Shown here in pieces: positions 1 through 11,463 of a stretch of DNA of 64,000 bases. Origin of the DNA: Crossaster papposus. Its lineage: Eukaryota; Echinodermata; Asteroidea; Velatida; Solasteridae. Made by a program: the position numbers and the translations under genes. The stretch lies in NCBI GenBank assembly GCA_037893245.1, contig JBAIAA010000078.1:1178001-1242000 (forward strand), given 5' to 3'. How positions within the stretch are numbered: position 1 is the stretch's first letter; each line of letters begins with the position of its first letter. The notes beneath the pieces were generated by a model. The model saw nothing but the letters and a program-made list of their open reading frames with translations, had not been told where the DNA came from and searched no databases.

Positions 1-379
1 CCAGTGTAATTTACTTGAAACCATACCCATCCTGGCAAATCGCAACACCATTATGGCAAACTTTACACATAAATTGTTGGACTCTAATGTTAGAGGTAAC
101 CTATAACCCAGTGTTAAAGACTGTCAGTTTAGGATCTCAACAGATCTTAACAAAACCTGGTGTTGGAGTTTGACTGGATTGGGATTGGGTGTTTTTTTCA
201 AATCAACAAAACACAAAAACAAAACAAAAACTACAGTCAAATGGGAAATAATGTTGCATCCCGATTCAAGTTGATTCTATTTTACATGTAGACAGAAAAT
301 AATTGGCAAAATATGCCAAGGAATTGGAATCGGCCTTAGAGGGCACTTCATATTGAAATTGCTTTGTCGTCGACTGATT
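1..379. other. 3' flank of TRIM copy 1, start of duplicated block
   Basis: No gene is seen. The sequence is closely matched by 44889-45231 in the same orientation, with small indels, so it is the first part of the segmental duplication that carries the two TRIM genes. It lies downstream of the TRIM copy 1 stop codon on the minus strand and should contain the 3' UTR. I did not find a convincing canonical polyadenylation signal. Confidence 0.6.
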
Positions 380-1095
380 CTACAACTCACGCACAACAAA
401 AAGCCTCAACTTGTGCTGCTCAGCAAGCACCAGAGTCCCGTCTCCTGTCACTGCTATACCTTTGACCGGTTCCTCAGTTTCAAGCACCAAGCACCCATCG
501 AAGCTGCCAGCTTGGGTGTACTGATGAACATGCACCAGTTTCTCTTCAGACCTGACAGAGAGAACCACGTAGATGCGGTTCCTGCCGTCGCTGCAAAGGC
601 CGAGACAGTTTTGGCCCTCTACTTCCGGAGAGCATTTCGCAGTTGGGTCGATAGACATGAACGTATCTCCGCTGATCTTCAGACCTTGCACTCTAGCCGG
701 ACTCCTTGCGCCGATTAGTATCTGCTCCTCCTCCATGCAAGCCAGGAAATCAGGCTGGATTTGGACAGGCTGGATTTGGACAGGCTGGATACTTTGGACG
801 GCCTGCCAGCGATTCACATAATCTGAAGGGAAGTCATATACCATTAGCTGTTGCTGATTGCCCTTAAATTTAGCGCCGGTTAAAAGCTGGTTCTTCCCGT
901 AGCTTGTTGTACTAGTAGCAATGTATTCACATTTGTTTAGGGCATATAAAGGTAAAGGACAAGTTTTGGTCGGCTGAGAAGATTTGGTTTCAAACCAGTA
1001 GATGTTAGGTTCTGGGTTTGCTGTGTCGACGCCCACGAAAGACCCATTCGAATAGGATGATACGTAGAATGCTCCTTTCCTCCGTCCAAAATATT
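380..1095 (-). CDS. TRIM copy 1, terminal coding exon (propeller-like C-terminus)
   Basis: Second coding exon of the minus-strand TRIM gene whose first coding exon is 2401-4015. On the minus strand a pyrimidine-rich tract ending in AG (1097-1096) precedes the exon. The first two bases complete a split codon left by the upstream exon (phase 1), and the frame then runs to a TAG at 382-380. The spliced product would be about 776 residues. The exon encodes blade-like hydrophobic repeats (for example LGLCSDGRNRIYVVLS and VKGIAVTGDGTLVLAE) resembling the NHL/beta-propeller C-terminus of TRIM2/3/56-like proteins, normally a substrate or RNA-binding surface. A 15-bp tandem repeat at about 754-790 encodes PVQIQ units; copy 2 has a variant. 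The propeller assignment is inference from pattern; the splice frame is directly visible. Confidence 0.75.
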
Positions 1096-2400
1096 CTAGA
1101 AATGACAGAACAAAAACAAACTGTTAATAAACGGGCCAAATTGACTGATGATGGGGCCGAATGAGTAATTATAGTGTTGGGGTTATTGTTTCCCCAAGTC
1201 ACTAAAAGAAAATCCTTACATTTTATTTCTGCTGTGCTGGTGGTCAGAGAAATTCACTTTTCTGCAAATAATATGCGATTTTTCTTCGGAACTAATAAAA
1301 GAGCATCAAAGCACGCTTCGACGGCTATACAGGGCGAGTACACAATTTATTTTTGTGTGTGTTTTTTTTAAAGCAAATTCAATTTGACACACCAACAACC
1401 ATGTTCAGAATTACTTAACGGTACGTGATAATTGCTAGACAGCTGAAATTTGCGATATTTGTATTAAAGGTAAGATACACTATTGGTGATTGCTCGGGTA
1501 TATATATATATATATACATTGATATATATATATTTTTTTTTGGGGGGGGTTGTACTTTATAGTAAATATTGTTTTACCGAATTCCAGGAATTCCAGGAAA
1601 AGCAAGAAAAACGGCGTTCGTTTTCAACCGGCATCGGGCAGTGGTTCTTATGTTGTTCTTGGGTTATCTTTCGCAATTGCCGTCTGGCGATCTAAAATTT
1701 TGTTAAATAATTTTCGATTTTTCGGAACAATTACAGGATATCGATCGCGATTCTTTTGCTGGATGCGTGGAATCATTATTTACTTTCAAATAAGTAAGAT
1801 GTTTATTATTAATTTGGTAGTAAACATTTTCGAAATCTGCAAATTAAACGGTGTATTATATCTTTAACCCTCCTGTTGTTTGACAGCACAAACATGCACA
1901 AATGTCCAGAGTCAACCCTTTTGCATGTGTTTATGGGGAACACCATTCTGCCCACAGCTTCAATGCATGTACTCGATGAAAAAAAACCAATGTGTGCATA
2001 ATTATTTGTGCGATTAAAAAACTGGACCCAAATCATAGGAATGTTAACAACGACATACATGTATTACTTGTGAAATTAGTATTTAATTTTTTTGAAATAA
2101 TATGCACTTTATCTTAACTTTATACGGTCATTTTTTATGGAAGCTATTACTAGTATACAATGCAAACATGCACTTTGGAATTTACAGTTTGAGTGCAAAC
2201 TGCAAATTGATTTAACAAATTGAAATAAAAAAAAGAGTTCACATGAAGTATTTGAGATTAGTTTTGTTTGCTATTATATTTCTTTGATGTGTCTTTTTAC
2301 GATAACACACACATAACTTAAAATACAAACTTAATGTACAAGTACACGTAATTTAGTTAGGTGCAAATTGTGAATGTTCAAGGAATTCTTTTTTTTTTAC
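1096..2400 (-). other. Intron of TRIM copy 1
   Basis: About 1.3 kb between a GT donor (2400-2399) and an AG acceptor (1097-1096) read on the minus strand. It contains a TTAA-flanked MITE (1468-1863), a TA-rich microsatellite with a G run near 1500-1556, and otherwise AT-rich sequence that aligns with parts of the larger copy 2 intron. I see no coding sequence in it. Confidence 0.7.
1468..1863. mobile_element. piggyBac-like MITE, copy A
   Basis: About 396 bp bounded by TTAA on both sides (1464-1467 and 1864-1867). The start AGGTAAGATACAC and the inverted end match a family with two more copies here: 50024-50390 at the equivalent place in TRIM copy 2, and 56609-56996 in the opposite orientation. 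TTAA duplications are the hallmark of piggyBac-type elements. No transposase is encoded. The short ORFs inside are not genes. Confidence 0.65.
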
Positions 2401-4015
2401 CCAATTGCATATTGTACTCCCACGTACGCATCCCAGATGTATTGTACACAACAACAGCATCTTCGCATCCGACCAGTACTTCGTCTTTGCCAAATGCAGC
2501 GATGCTCGTGATTGTAGCATCTTTCGTTTCAGTCTTCTCCTGCACAGGTCGTCTGGTCTTCCTTCTATTAGCGGTCTTCTGAGTAATGCAAGGCTTGATA
2601 TAACCCGCTGATGACCAGGCCTCACTGACAACTACTCTACCTAACTCAGTAGTGCTACTTTCGAGGAAAGAAAGCTTCTGATATCCACTGGGGATATTTG
2701 GTGGTTTTTTTTCAAGAAGTGAACGAATGTCGCTGTCAATGACCGACTGAAGACTTAGGAAGTCAGCGTCGGAGGCAGACGTCACCAGGTGGTTGGCAGT
2801 TTCCAATGCGTGACGCATTTGCTCTATCTGGGTACCCACGACCTTATTTGAATCCTTGAGGAACTTTTGTTTCTTGGTGAATATTATCTGAATCTGTGAC
2901 AAAAGCTTATTCTGTCTGGCTGCGACTTTAGATTTAGCATCCCTGGCCTCATTTTCAGAAGTGTTTGTAAACTGTTGAATTACAGTACGAACCGTTTGGT
3001 CGGATCTCAGTAGCTTTTGTATACTATCATTTAAGGCATTGAGGTCTTTATCGATGATGGAAAACATATCTTGTGCAAGTTTAGGGTTCTTATTCTTTGG
3101 AAGTGGCTTGACTCTAAACATGCATTCCGTGAGAGAAACTCCGTTTTCTTGAAGTGTTTGACTGCGGTAGGTGCTTCGACTGAAGATGCCTTCACGGACG
3201 GTTTTCAGATTTTCGTCTATTTTTATCTCCTCAGACGAAGCTTGCCTCGTCACACAAAGTTCAGCCTGTGACACAGACTGAACCAATTCAGAATCCATGT
3301 TTTGTATTTCCGTTTTGGATATATTAAAGAGCGACGTTTGACGTTTAAGTTCTTGTATCTGCTTTTGAACGTTCTTCCTCAAGCGAGGTGCAGCATCGTC
3401 AATCGTTGTAAAGTTATGGTTGCGGTGCTCCACAACTGTGCAATCTCTACAGATCAATTCTTTGCAGGTCTCGCAGAAGAATCTCTTTTTCTCTCCCTGG
3501 TGTTTTTGGCAGAGGGGCTCCATTTTTCGTTTTCTTTGAAGGTCGGCCACACCCGTCCGCAGTGTATCGAGTGCCAGCACCTCGTGGTGGGCTGTAACTG
3601 CAATACGTTGATGGCCAGCTTGGCACTGCTGGCAGAGTAAGAAGGGACAGTCCATGCATCTCGACTGCGCTTCCCGCTGGTCCTCGCAAAGCTCGCAGAG
3701 AATCTTCAAACCTCCCGTTTGCGTCAATTTCTCCTTTAGAGCGAAATCGTCAACAATCTCCTTCAGATGGAAGTTGGTCTTGAGCCCCACGACTCCGTCA
3801 GGTGGGAGTGGGGAATCTCGTCGGCAGATCGGACAAGGAATTACCGACTTATTTTGGAGTGTCTTCTGGTACGTCAGAAGACACTTCCCGCAAAAGCTGT
3901 GAAGACAATTGAGGATCTTCGGTGTCTGGTACCTCTCGTGGCAGATACCGCACTCCAAGTGATCTCGGCTGATGTCACCTAAAACTGTAGCCACTGTACC
4001 ACCACCTGTAGCCAT
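2401..4015 (-). CDS. TRIM copy 1, first coding exon: RING, two B-boxes, coiled coil
   Basis: Likely E3 ubiquitin ligase of the tripartite-motif family, cytoplasmic by family. I start at the ATG at 4015-4013; an in-frame GTG lies just upstream, but an AG acceptor immediately before it (minus strand) implies a 5' UTR intron. The C3HC4 RING uses C22, C25, C37, H39, C42, C45, C61, C64. B-box 1 includes C107, C110, C120, C123, C128, C131, H135. B-box 2 includes C169, H172, C181, C184, C189, C192, H197, H200. A charged helical region follows, roughly residues 205-430, with a coiled-coil look. The exon ends at a GT donor (2400-2399) in phase 1, and the frame continues into 380-1095. All zinc ligands are present. 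Compared with copy 2, the B-box region is identical in protein but the RING carries about a dozen replacements. Confidence 0.88.
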
Positions 4016-4526
4016 CTTCACCTACACAAAATGAAATGAACAGGCATTTAAGGGACATTCTGTGTCAAATCACTCCCTTCAAATTAGTTCATCTTTGCTT
4101 TATAGGGTTTTTGAGCCGACTCTGGGTTAAAAATAATTGTAATCTAAAGAAATAGATATGTGAAATAGAAAAGGGTTTAGCCATAATTTTGTATAGTTAA
4201 ACATGATTTCAAAAATAATATAAATATTTCGAGACAAATACGAGTTGAAACAGTGCTGTCACTGTCGAGACTGGCATATGTGTGAGTGGTACGGTTCGAA
4301 AGCGTATTACTCTTCACCTTTCTAACAAATATTCCCAAAACAGCCAGGGTCACTTGAAACGTACAGGGGGTGTCAAAAAAGTTGAAGATTTATACCTCAT
4401 TTGACAAGGCTAACTAATAACTTTAAATCTGAAATAACCAATAATAATTGGCAACAATCGACGCAAAAATTATCAAAGTCTCACTCACTCTTCAATTTTA
4501 TCCTAAAATTGAAAATTAAGAGATTG
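4016..4526. other. Upstream region of TRIM copy 1
   Basis: No coding sequence. On the minus strand a pyrimidine-rich run ending in AG at about 4022 precedes the start codon, as in copy 2, so a noncoding first exon probably lies further upstream; I could not place it. The segment aligns well with 52798-53330. Confidence 0.55.
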
Positions 4527-4627
4527 TACTATACGCGGGGGTGCTCTGCGATGTCACAGGTCAGTGTATCGCTTCGCGCGCGCGATACACTGACATCGCA
4601 GAGCACCCCCGGCCCGCGTATAGTGTA
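4527..4627. repeat. ~100-bp interrupted palindrome
   Basis: Left arm 4527-4571 and right arm 4583-4627 are almost perfectly complementary, with a short CG-rich loop (GCGCGC). Arms share the core GGGGGTGCTCTGCGATGT. It could extrude a cruciform or be a foldback MITE. In copy 2 (53320-53390) only the left arm and loop remain, followed directly by another element. Confidence 0.8.
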
Positions 4628-6032
4628 CGGTCGGCATGCACTTTGGCAGTGACGTCACAGGCTTGCCATAATGCTCATTATTAAACATCATGGCGAACAA
4701 CAAGTGTGCAGTACTCGCTCGAATACTGTCTTCGAATTTCCTCGATTTGCAGGTCAAGAATTGATCGTGAATACCTTAGAAGTTTATTAAACCCAGCTTG
4801 GATACATATGGAATGCTATTTAGACGATTTAGAGGTATTTTGTTAAGTATTTGTGTGGATTTTGGCGACATTTTGAACCACATTTAAGAGATAATCATTT
4901 GTCAATATTAGTCTGGCTCGGCCTCTAGTAGCGCAAGATAATGCCCAAATGTTAAAAGAGCGATAACTAGAGGCCAGTAACTCGGTCTAGGACGCCATTT
5001 ATGTTTCGGAACATGTGAGGATTGTGAACATTCATTCCATTTCCAACTGAGAAACGTGATTCAGACACTGTACCAGTCGTCGTTGGCACCAGCTGATCAA
5101 TCGGAATATCCAAAAACAAACAGGAACTGGGTTGTAAAATCGTCGATCGTGTATGCTCAAGACACGATGATGTTAGTCTTTGCTGTTCTAGTATTCTTCA
5201 ACCAGACCTCATTGTGTACAATTTTGTAAATACAATGTATCTCTGTACAGCTGTGAATAACTCGTTGACCAAATAAAGTGTGCAGATATAAATGTACACT
5301 ATACATGTCAATTAAAATAATGATTGTATAGGGCTGGAGGCTTTCACTCTTTAGTATCACAAAGCGTATAAAATCACTCATGGTTGATGTGTTTGTGAAC
5401 GTCGTCTTTTAAAGATATCATGCTTTAATCACTACAGGTGCAAGAAGAAAAAAGTGAACATACATGAATTACAAAATAATGAAGATATGACAGCCCGACT
5501 ACAATAATATTGTTTAGGCTGCTCAGTTAATTAAAAATATTATTATACACCCACTTGCAGCTGCAATTCACTTTTCATAATTTGTAACATAAAAAATGAA
5601 TATCATTTTAAAATACGAAAACACTTCAAGATTTGTCAAATTGCTGATGTTTGAACACCACTATATCTTGTGTAACCTGACTTTGGCATCAGTTATAAAA
5701 TCAATATAAATGGTAAATATTAAATGATGGTATCATGAACAACGAAATTGTAATTGCTTTTGTGGCAATCTTTAATCCATTCATGGAGCAATAAACTAGT
5801 TTATTGCTCTATGCTCTATCCGAGTTCCGAATATAACTGTATTCGGTAAGTTCGTCAACCTTCAGATAGAGGAACGTTGAGCTGATCAAGCAGAGTTCCT
5901 TCTTCTTCCCGCCGGTTTGAGACCTCTTAATCTCAAAAAAATCCTTTAAAGCCTCGACATTTCTAATGACAAACACGACAATCTAAAACACGACAGTGGA
6001 AATAGAAAAATGGCATCTGCCATGCGCGACAC
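4628..6032. other. Intergenic, no gene seen
   Basis: AT-rich sequence without a supportable gene. The only structure noticed is a perfect 24-bp palindrome at 5786-5809 built on AGCAATAAAC and its complement. This stretch has no counterpart in the second duplicated block. Confidence 0.5.
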
Positions 6033-6035
6033 TAA

Positions 6036-6534
6036 GGCCGTGTCCGAAACGAGTGTCTAGAGCTACGGTCTACGTCTACAGCTACAGCTACGTCTACGTA
6101 GGCGCTAAGGCAAATGGAATTCGGACGTGGCTACGGTAGAGCCTACGGCTAGTTATTGCGCCCCCAAGCGATGCTTGAATTAGTGTTTGCGAAATTACGA
6201 CGTAAGAATTTACAACAATTATCGTCTGCTAGATGTTACGCAATGTTTGTTTACAGCCAGTCGAAATACCTGCTGATATTGACGTATTTGTCGTATTTGT
6301 CGTTTCAATTCAATTCACTAGGCCTATCATTGAAAAATAAATGAAAATTTGCTCCAAAATTAACGTTAGTGCTGCTGCCATTTTGTTTTGCCTGAGCTAG
6401 ACAACTTCCTTTACGGCTAGATTTTTGTGGCGTTGTAGCCGTAGCTGTAGCTCTAGACGGCATTTCGGACAGCGCTACAAAATGGCCGACGTAGACAATA
6501 GCCGTAGCTCTAGACACCCGTTTCGGACACGGCC
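6036..6534. mobile_element. Harbinger-like MITE with TAA target duplication
   Basis: Terminal inverted repeats begin GGCCGTGTCCGAAAC and end with the complement. The element is flanked by TAA at 6033-6035 and 6535-6537, the TWA duplication typical of PIF/Harbinger elements. The arms are rich in 6-bp motifs (AGCTAC, GTCTAC). No transposase is encoded, so it would depend on an enzyme in trans. Confidence 0.75.
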
Positions 6535-6537
6535 TAA

Positions 6538-7005
6538 TTGTTTATCTACAATGACCCTTGACACTACCCATAGTGCACTGCGCGCATGAGATATCGAAGT
6601 CACAGTGGCTTATATAGTGCGCCCTCTATTGTGATGTAAATACTCCTGAAGAAACCAGTAGTATACAATGTAGTGTGTGTAAGATGCTGTATCTTGACTC
6701 TTTTTTTGATAACGACTCTACCCGAGTGAGACGTTACAGTATACATAATTTAGGAACAAATTAGACCCTTGCCCCAGTATCAGCACATGTGACTTCCACA
6801 TCTAGTATTATGATCCATACAGCAGACGCAAGAAGTCAGAACGCTCCCATGGCCGTTCACACAATTGATGGGATAACAATCAGTCTAATGGACCATTTTT
6901 TTTTTCAATAGGGCAAAAGCTACATGTAGCACTGCCACTAGCTAGCACTGAAGCAGCTACCAGGACTACTGAATCCAACCAAACTCATAGCTGTACACTG
7001 TATAT
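6538..7005. other. Intergenic, nothing recognised
   Basis: No gene, RNA gene or repeat element could be supported here. Confidence 0.5.
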
Positions 7006-7124
7006 TATGGAGTTCTATATCTGCCACCACGCGTCGCGGATCTCGCATCTCACGGCAATCCCCCGCGCGGGGAGATCCGCGATGCGAGATCCGCGAGGGG
7101 AGGTGGCAGATATAGAACTCCATA
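7006..7124. mobile_element. 119-bp foldback element
   Basis: Nearly the whole segment is an inverted repeat beginning TATGGAGTTCTATATCTGCC and ending with its complement. The flanks GTATAT (7000-7005 and 7125-7130) look like a 6-bp target duplication. Inside, the motif GCGGATCTCGCATC recurs in both orientations. The small ORFs on the two strands are palindrome artefacts. Confidence 0.65.
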
Positions 7125-7889
7125 GTATATACATATCACATGTTAGCGGGCAACAAGATTTCTCACACTGGGAATTCCCCAAGCACGCAATGCGGTGTGT
7201 AGTACAATGGCGTCACCGAACCCTCACAGTTAACGGTACTAGGCCTACATTATATTACCTCAAAATTTGTTCGGATAAGAAAATCTAAATTTTCAAAAAG
7301 CACGTACACAACAACTTTAAAGTATTTATTCTTCTTCTTTCGTATGATACTGAGCAGCTTAACGTGTTACTACATACATTGGTTTGATGAAATTACTAGA
7401 AACAGGGTGGACCGCGTAAAAAATAACAGGAAACAACCAGTCCATTGATGTACATGTTTTTTTACACAATTGACTTGGCACTATGGGCGTATTGGCAACA
7501 CGCCTTTTTTGCAGATTCAGTCAACCATGTCAAAAGAACCATGTACATGTAACCAATAATGTAACCAATAATATAAGACCACTGAAGAGACCAGTTTGGT
7601 CAAACAGATGGACAAATGATGGACATGCATAAGTCTAATCTTGGTTTTCAAAATGAAACCCTGTGCCATGATGATGTGGCTTTACTCTGAGGTGCAAAAT
7701 GTTCAAGAAAACTCCCCTTTACAAGCTTTGAAAAACAAATTGATTTGAAACTTCAAACTTGGCTGGTGAAATACTGAGGACCAGTCCTTTAGCCTATGAA
7801 ACATTTGGAGAATTGTTTAAGCGATCGAAGTTGTCCTGAACTTTGTTTGCATAATTTTCAGTACTCCAGGGCCCTGTCTGGAGGAATAA
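7125..7889. other. Intergenic, nothing recognised
   Basis: AT-rich sequence with no supportable coding region or repeat boundary. Confidence 0.5.
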
Positions 7890-8640
7890 CCTAAGTTACA
7901 CCAGGGAAGGGCGGAGGGGGGGGGCCCTTCGAGACTGTGATTGCGCAACGCTGACGTACCGTCCATTCTCAAAATAGGGGGGAACAATTTTCTCACGCGA
8001 AAAATAAAGAGTTTTTGGCATCCAATCTTAACATCTTGTCTTTTGTAGTTGTAAAAGGTTGTTATTTACCTTAATTTTTATCATCCAATGACAAAAATTG
8101 TATTGAAAATAAAAAAAGCAGTCGAAAAAATTAAGCGTTGACGTACCGTTGATGCACGTAGAGATTGTGCACAAATACTAAAACGACGTTGACAAATACC
8201 TCCCCTAAAAAGGGCAATAATAATCGATAAATTGTGAAAAATCGTGCTTCGAACCCACTCACTTTTTTCCATGGATACGTTTAAAAAGGATGTAGCAGTG
8301 ATATACTGAATTTAAAAAAAATCTGCCTGTGAACCCCTTGCGTTTTATCGTGTTGTTTTCGAACGAAAATGGCAGAAAATGACATCGCCCCAAAACAAAT
8401 TCGTGTAGATCGTGCCTGTGTACCTGGCTTTGCGGACGTTATATGAATCACTGAATTCGGAGAGCGAGCGCGGAGCAAATTTGTACGTGTTTCAACGGTG
8501 CGCTTCGCGGTAGCGATCTATACGTATTTACTGTGTGAGATGTGTGGCTCATGAGCGTGGAAGAACGAATGAGATACATTTCAACGTTGGTGGCGCACTT
8601 TGTTGGGCCCCCCCTCCGCCCCCCCCCTGAGTTACACAAA
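7890..8640. repeat. Possible inverted-repeat element with G/C-run ends
   Basis: The left end (7890-7925) and the complement of the right end (about 8605-8640) both read as a TAAC/TTAC segment, then CAGGG, GGGCGGAGG and a long G run. They look like imperfect termini of a ~750-bp element. No clean target duplication was found, and the low complexity of the ends weakens the call. Confidence 0.35.
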
Positions 8641-8701
8641 ATATATATCACTAGGAACAGGCATGATTTTGCATTTAAAGCAGACACGGCCAGTAGCAAG
8701 A

Positions 8702-10718
8702 TGGGATTTCAACAAAAGATTTCTAAAATCTCATCATAATGCTCTAAATTCACATCTTCGGTCTAAATTCACATCCTGGTTTAATTGTGTGCGAATACAG
8801 TGGGTGTGAATTTCCATTCTAACATGGCCCCTAAACATAAACACAAAATGCTGGAAATATCGCCGAAAGAAAAGTCACGAGATTTGGAGCATTTTGACCA
8901 TTTTTCTCGTTTAAAAGGTATTTATTAAAGGTAATAACAGTGCGAGGACCCGGTTATTACTGCGTGATAATGACCGGGTTGGGGGATGACCGCTGGTAAT
9001 GGACCTCGCCTTCGGCTCGATCCATTACCAGCGGTCACCCCCAACCCGGTCATTATCACGCAGTAATAACCGGGTCCTCGCACTGTTATTACCTAAGTAA
9101 TAGTTAGTTTTTTAGTTAGTAATAATCAGTTTTATCACATTTCACCAATTTAATCTTCCCTAAGAATTAGATAAAAACATTGTAATAACTGTCAAAATGT
9201 AAAATATGACACTAATAGTTTAGGAGCAAAGTCCTCAAAACCCTCGAGTTGGTGCAACACTCACTACATCTAAGGTTTGACTGCAGAGGATGGTAGAATA
9301 GACTCCCTGGAACACCTCTAGGTAATATTTGGGCTCAAATTGTGGTATCTGTCTTGAGTTACAGCGCTAAATAATGTTTTCCCATAGGAACGTGCAGTAT
9401 TAAGTACTAGAGACAAATTAGTATTTTGAAGTAAGATTAGACACATAATATTCATATTTTGTACAGGTAGTTCTTAAGAAAATTCGTACTAAATTTTCTT
9501 ATTGACATAATGACATGTCTCAGTCTCAGTAGGAGCAAAAGTTTGTGATTGTAGTCATTGTTGGATCCAGATGGAGAAAGGGGCGTGTCACCTCCTACCC
9601 TTAGCGCAATGCGCACAGATATTTAAAATAACAAATTTTCTGCAATTTTTGTCAGGTGACCAACAATTAGCTGTGTACCTATATTTCCTATAATCAACCA
9701 CAGAACCAACTTGATAAATTAAATGTCCGACTTTATGTTTTTTGTTTGTAAAACATTACCTCTAGAGATATTGGTGCATGCACATAACAATGATGTACCA
9801 CCTGTACGCAATAAATAAACGATTCCCGTAGGTCTTGAAATGTTACAGACACTGATGTTCTATGCTAACAACAGACATTTCACATTAGAGTATAATGCAG
9901 AAAAGTATAGATACCTCAACAATAGGATAAAATGGAGACAGAATGTATGCGTGTTGGAATATCTACTTATTTTAGATGGAACTGGGTACTGAACATGCCC
10001 CTCTTGCCTACCCCTAGCCCTAGTCTATGGCCCCACACTAGATACTCTGTGCTATAGGCCATACGTCCATCAGTGCCAAAAAAACCCGAGATTTTGTTCA
10101 CTTATTTTATAGAAATCATTCGTGCGGGGCCATAGACTAGGGCTAGTAGCCTACCCCTAATTTTCCAATTAATTTTAAATGTGACTAACCTATTTACCTA
10201 GCCTAACAAATGACTGAGTATTTCAAACAGCTGAACTATTGATTTGGGAAAAAAAAGATTTTAGGTCTCATGGCAGAGCGCTTGTAAGTACTGAATGACC
10301 TCGAGTAAAAGTCCCATACAAACACATGTAAAGTAAGATTTTGCTGATACATGTACCACATTTTGAAACCACACTGTATACCGTACCCACAGAGAGGTGT
10401 TCCAGAGGGTCTATTCATGGAGGTCTATTCTACCACGCTAGTGTAGTCAAAGTCAAACCGTAGATGTTGTGGGAGCTAGTGCTGTTGCACCACCACATTT
10501 TTACCAGGTACAGGCTCGTGCTCCTTGACTATAAATTATACATGTACCTGATTTAAACTGTGCAGAAGAATGCCAAGCTGTCCGCTCCACCCAAAAATAT
10601 TAACACAGTTCAGGCTGTCCACACTGCATAGGCCGAACGAGTCAATCGCTTCCTGATCTATCCTGTGTACACGCTGTGCATTTCCACAAGTCGTCACAGT
10701 CAGACGATGGTACGGAAG
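8702..10718. repeat. Segmental duplication block, copy 1
   Basis: Collinear with 54522-56389 at high identity, starting at GATTTCAACAAAAGATTTC in both. No gene is seen. Copy 1 contains a 166-bp hairpin (8929-9094) that copy 2 lacks. The block ends exactly where the element at 10719 begins. Confidence 0.75.
8929..9094. repeat. 166-bp near-perfect hairpin
   Basis: Arms of about 75 bp starting AGGTAATAACAGTGCGAGG are perfectly or nearly perfectly complementary around a loop near 9010 (CGCCTTCGGCTCG). It is absent at the matching place in 54600-54960, so it was probably inserted after the duplication. No clear target duplication beyond AA was found. Confidence 0.75.
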
Positions 10719-10971
10719 TATGGTGGCCCTGAAGGGACTACACAGATCGTGAATATTGACGTCAATATTCACGACATATCTCACGACTTTCCTCAAAGTC
10801 GCGAATATTGACGTCAATATTCACGTCAATATTCACGACTTTCCCCAAAAGTCGCAAATATTGACGTCGATATTCGCGTCAATATTCGCGACTTTGAGGA
10901 AAGTCGTGAAATTTGTCGTGAATATTGACGTCAATATTCACGATCTGCGTAGTCCCTTCAGGGCCACCATA
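10719..10971. mobile_element. Motif-array MITE with TGACGTCA palindromes
   Basis: Terminal inverted repeats TATGGTGGCCCTGAAGGG flank an interior of AATATTGACGTCAATATT-type units in both orientations, alternating with CACGACTTT/AAAGTCG motifs. TGACGTCA occurs three times plus one variant. The termini resemble those of 14867-15375, so the two are probably one family. It interrupts the duplicated block. No transposase is present. Confidence 0.7.
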
Positions 10972-11000
10972 CCATAGCAAACGGATCTCGTGCATACTTA

Positions 11001-11432
11001 GGGCCCTTTTCCAAACCTCCAGGCTTCGGCTTTGGCTTCGGCTCCGGCTTCAATTTATGAGGCTTCGTCTTCATGAGGCTCCGCGACAAGCTTAAAAGTT
11101 TTGGAACACCGAGGCTTCGGGAGGCTTCGGCTGGCTTCGACTAGCGACTCTATGCCATTCGTGATGCTTCGTTACATTCCGTTGAGTTACCGGCCTATGG
11201 ATGGAAACATCGCTAATGAACGGCTGAAGCAATATTATTTTGCGCCTGCTTTCACTACGGGGACAATAGACGTATCAAGGAATAAATGTAAACTTGTATG
11301 TACATGTATATGCCATTTATTCACTCAACCAAAATCTGTCTTTTCCCCTTTTCGTAACCGCGTCTGTAGACCTCTGGAAAAGGTTTTATTTTGGGCACAA
11401 TTTAAATATTTCCATTAAAAAAACCACACTTT

Positions 11433-11463
<31 letters not shown>

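Noticed and set aside
2378-2400. C-terminal extension of the TRIM copy 1 first exon (KKKRIP)
   Set aside because: The sequence is a GT splice donor followed by an A run; the downstream exon continues in the right phase, as in copy 2 (51142-51194).
3071-3982. Plus-strand frames opposite the TRIM exon (also 45271-45667, 52170-52821)
   Set aside because: Antisense shadows of a conserved coding exon; they recur in both copies only because the sense strand is conserved.
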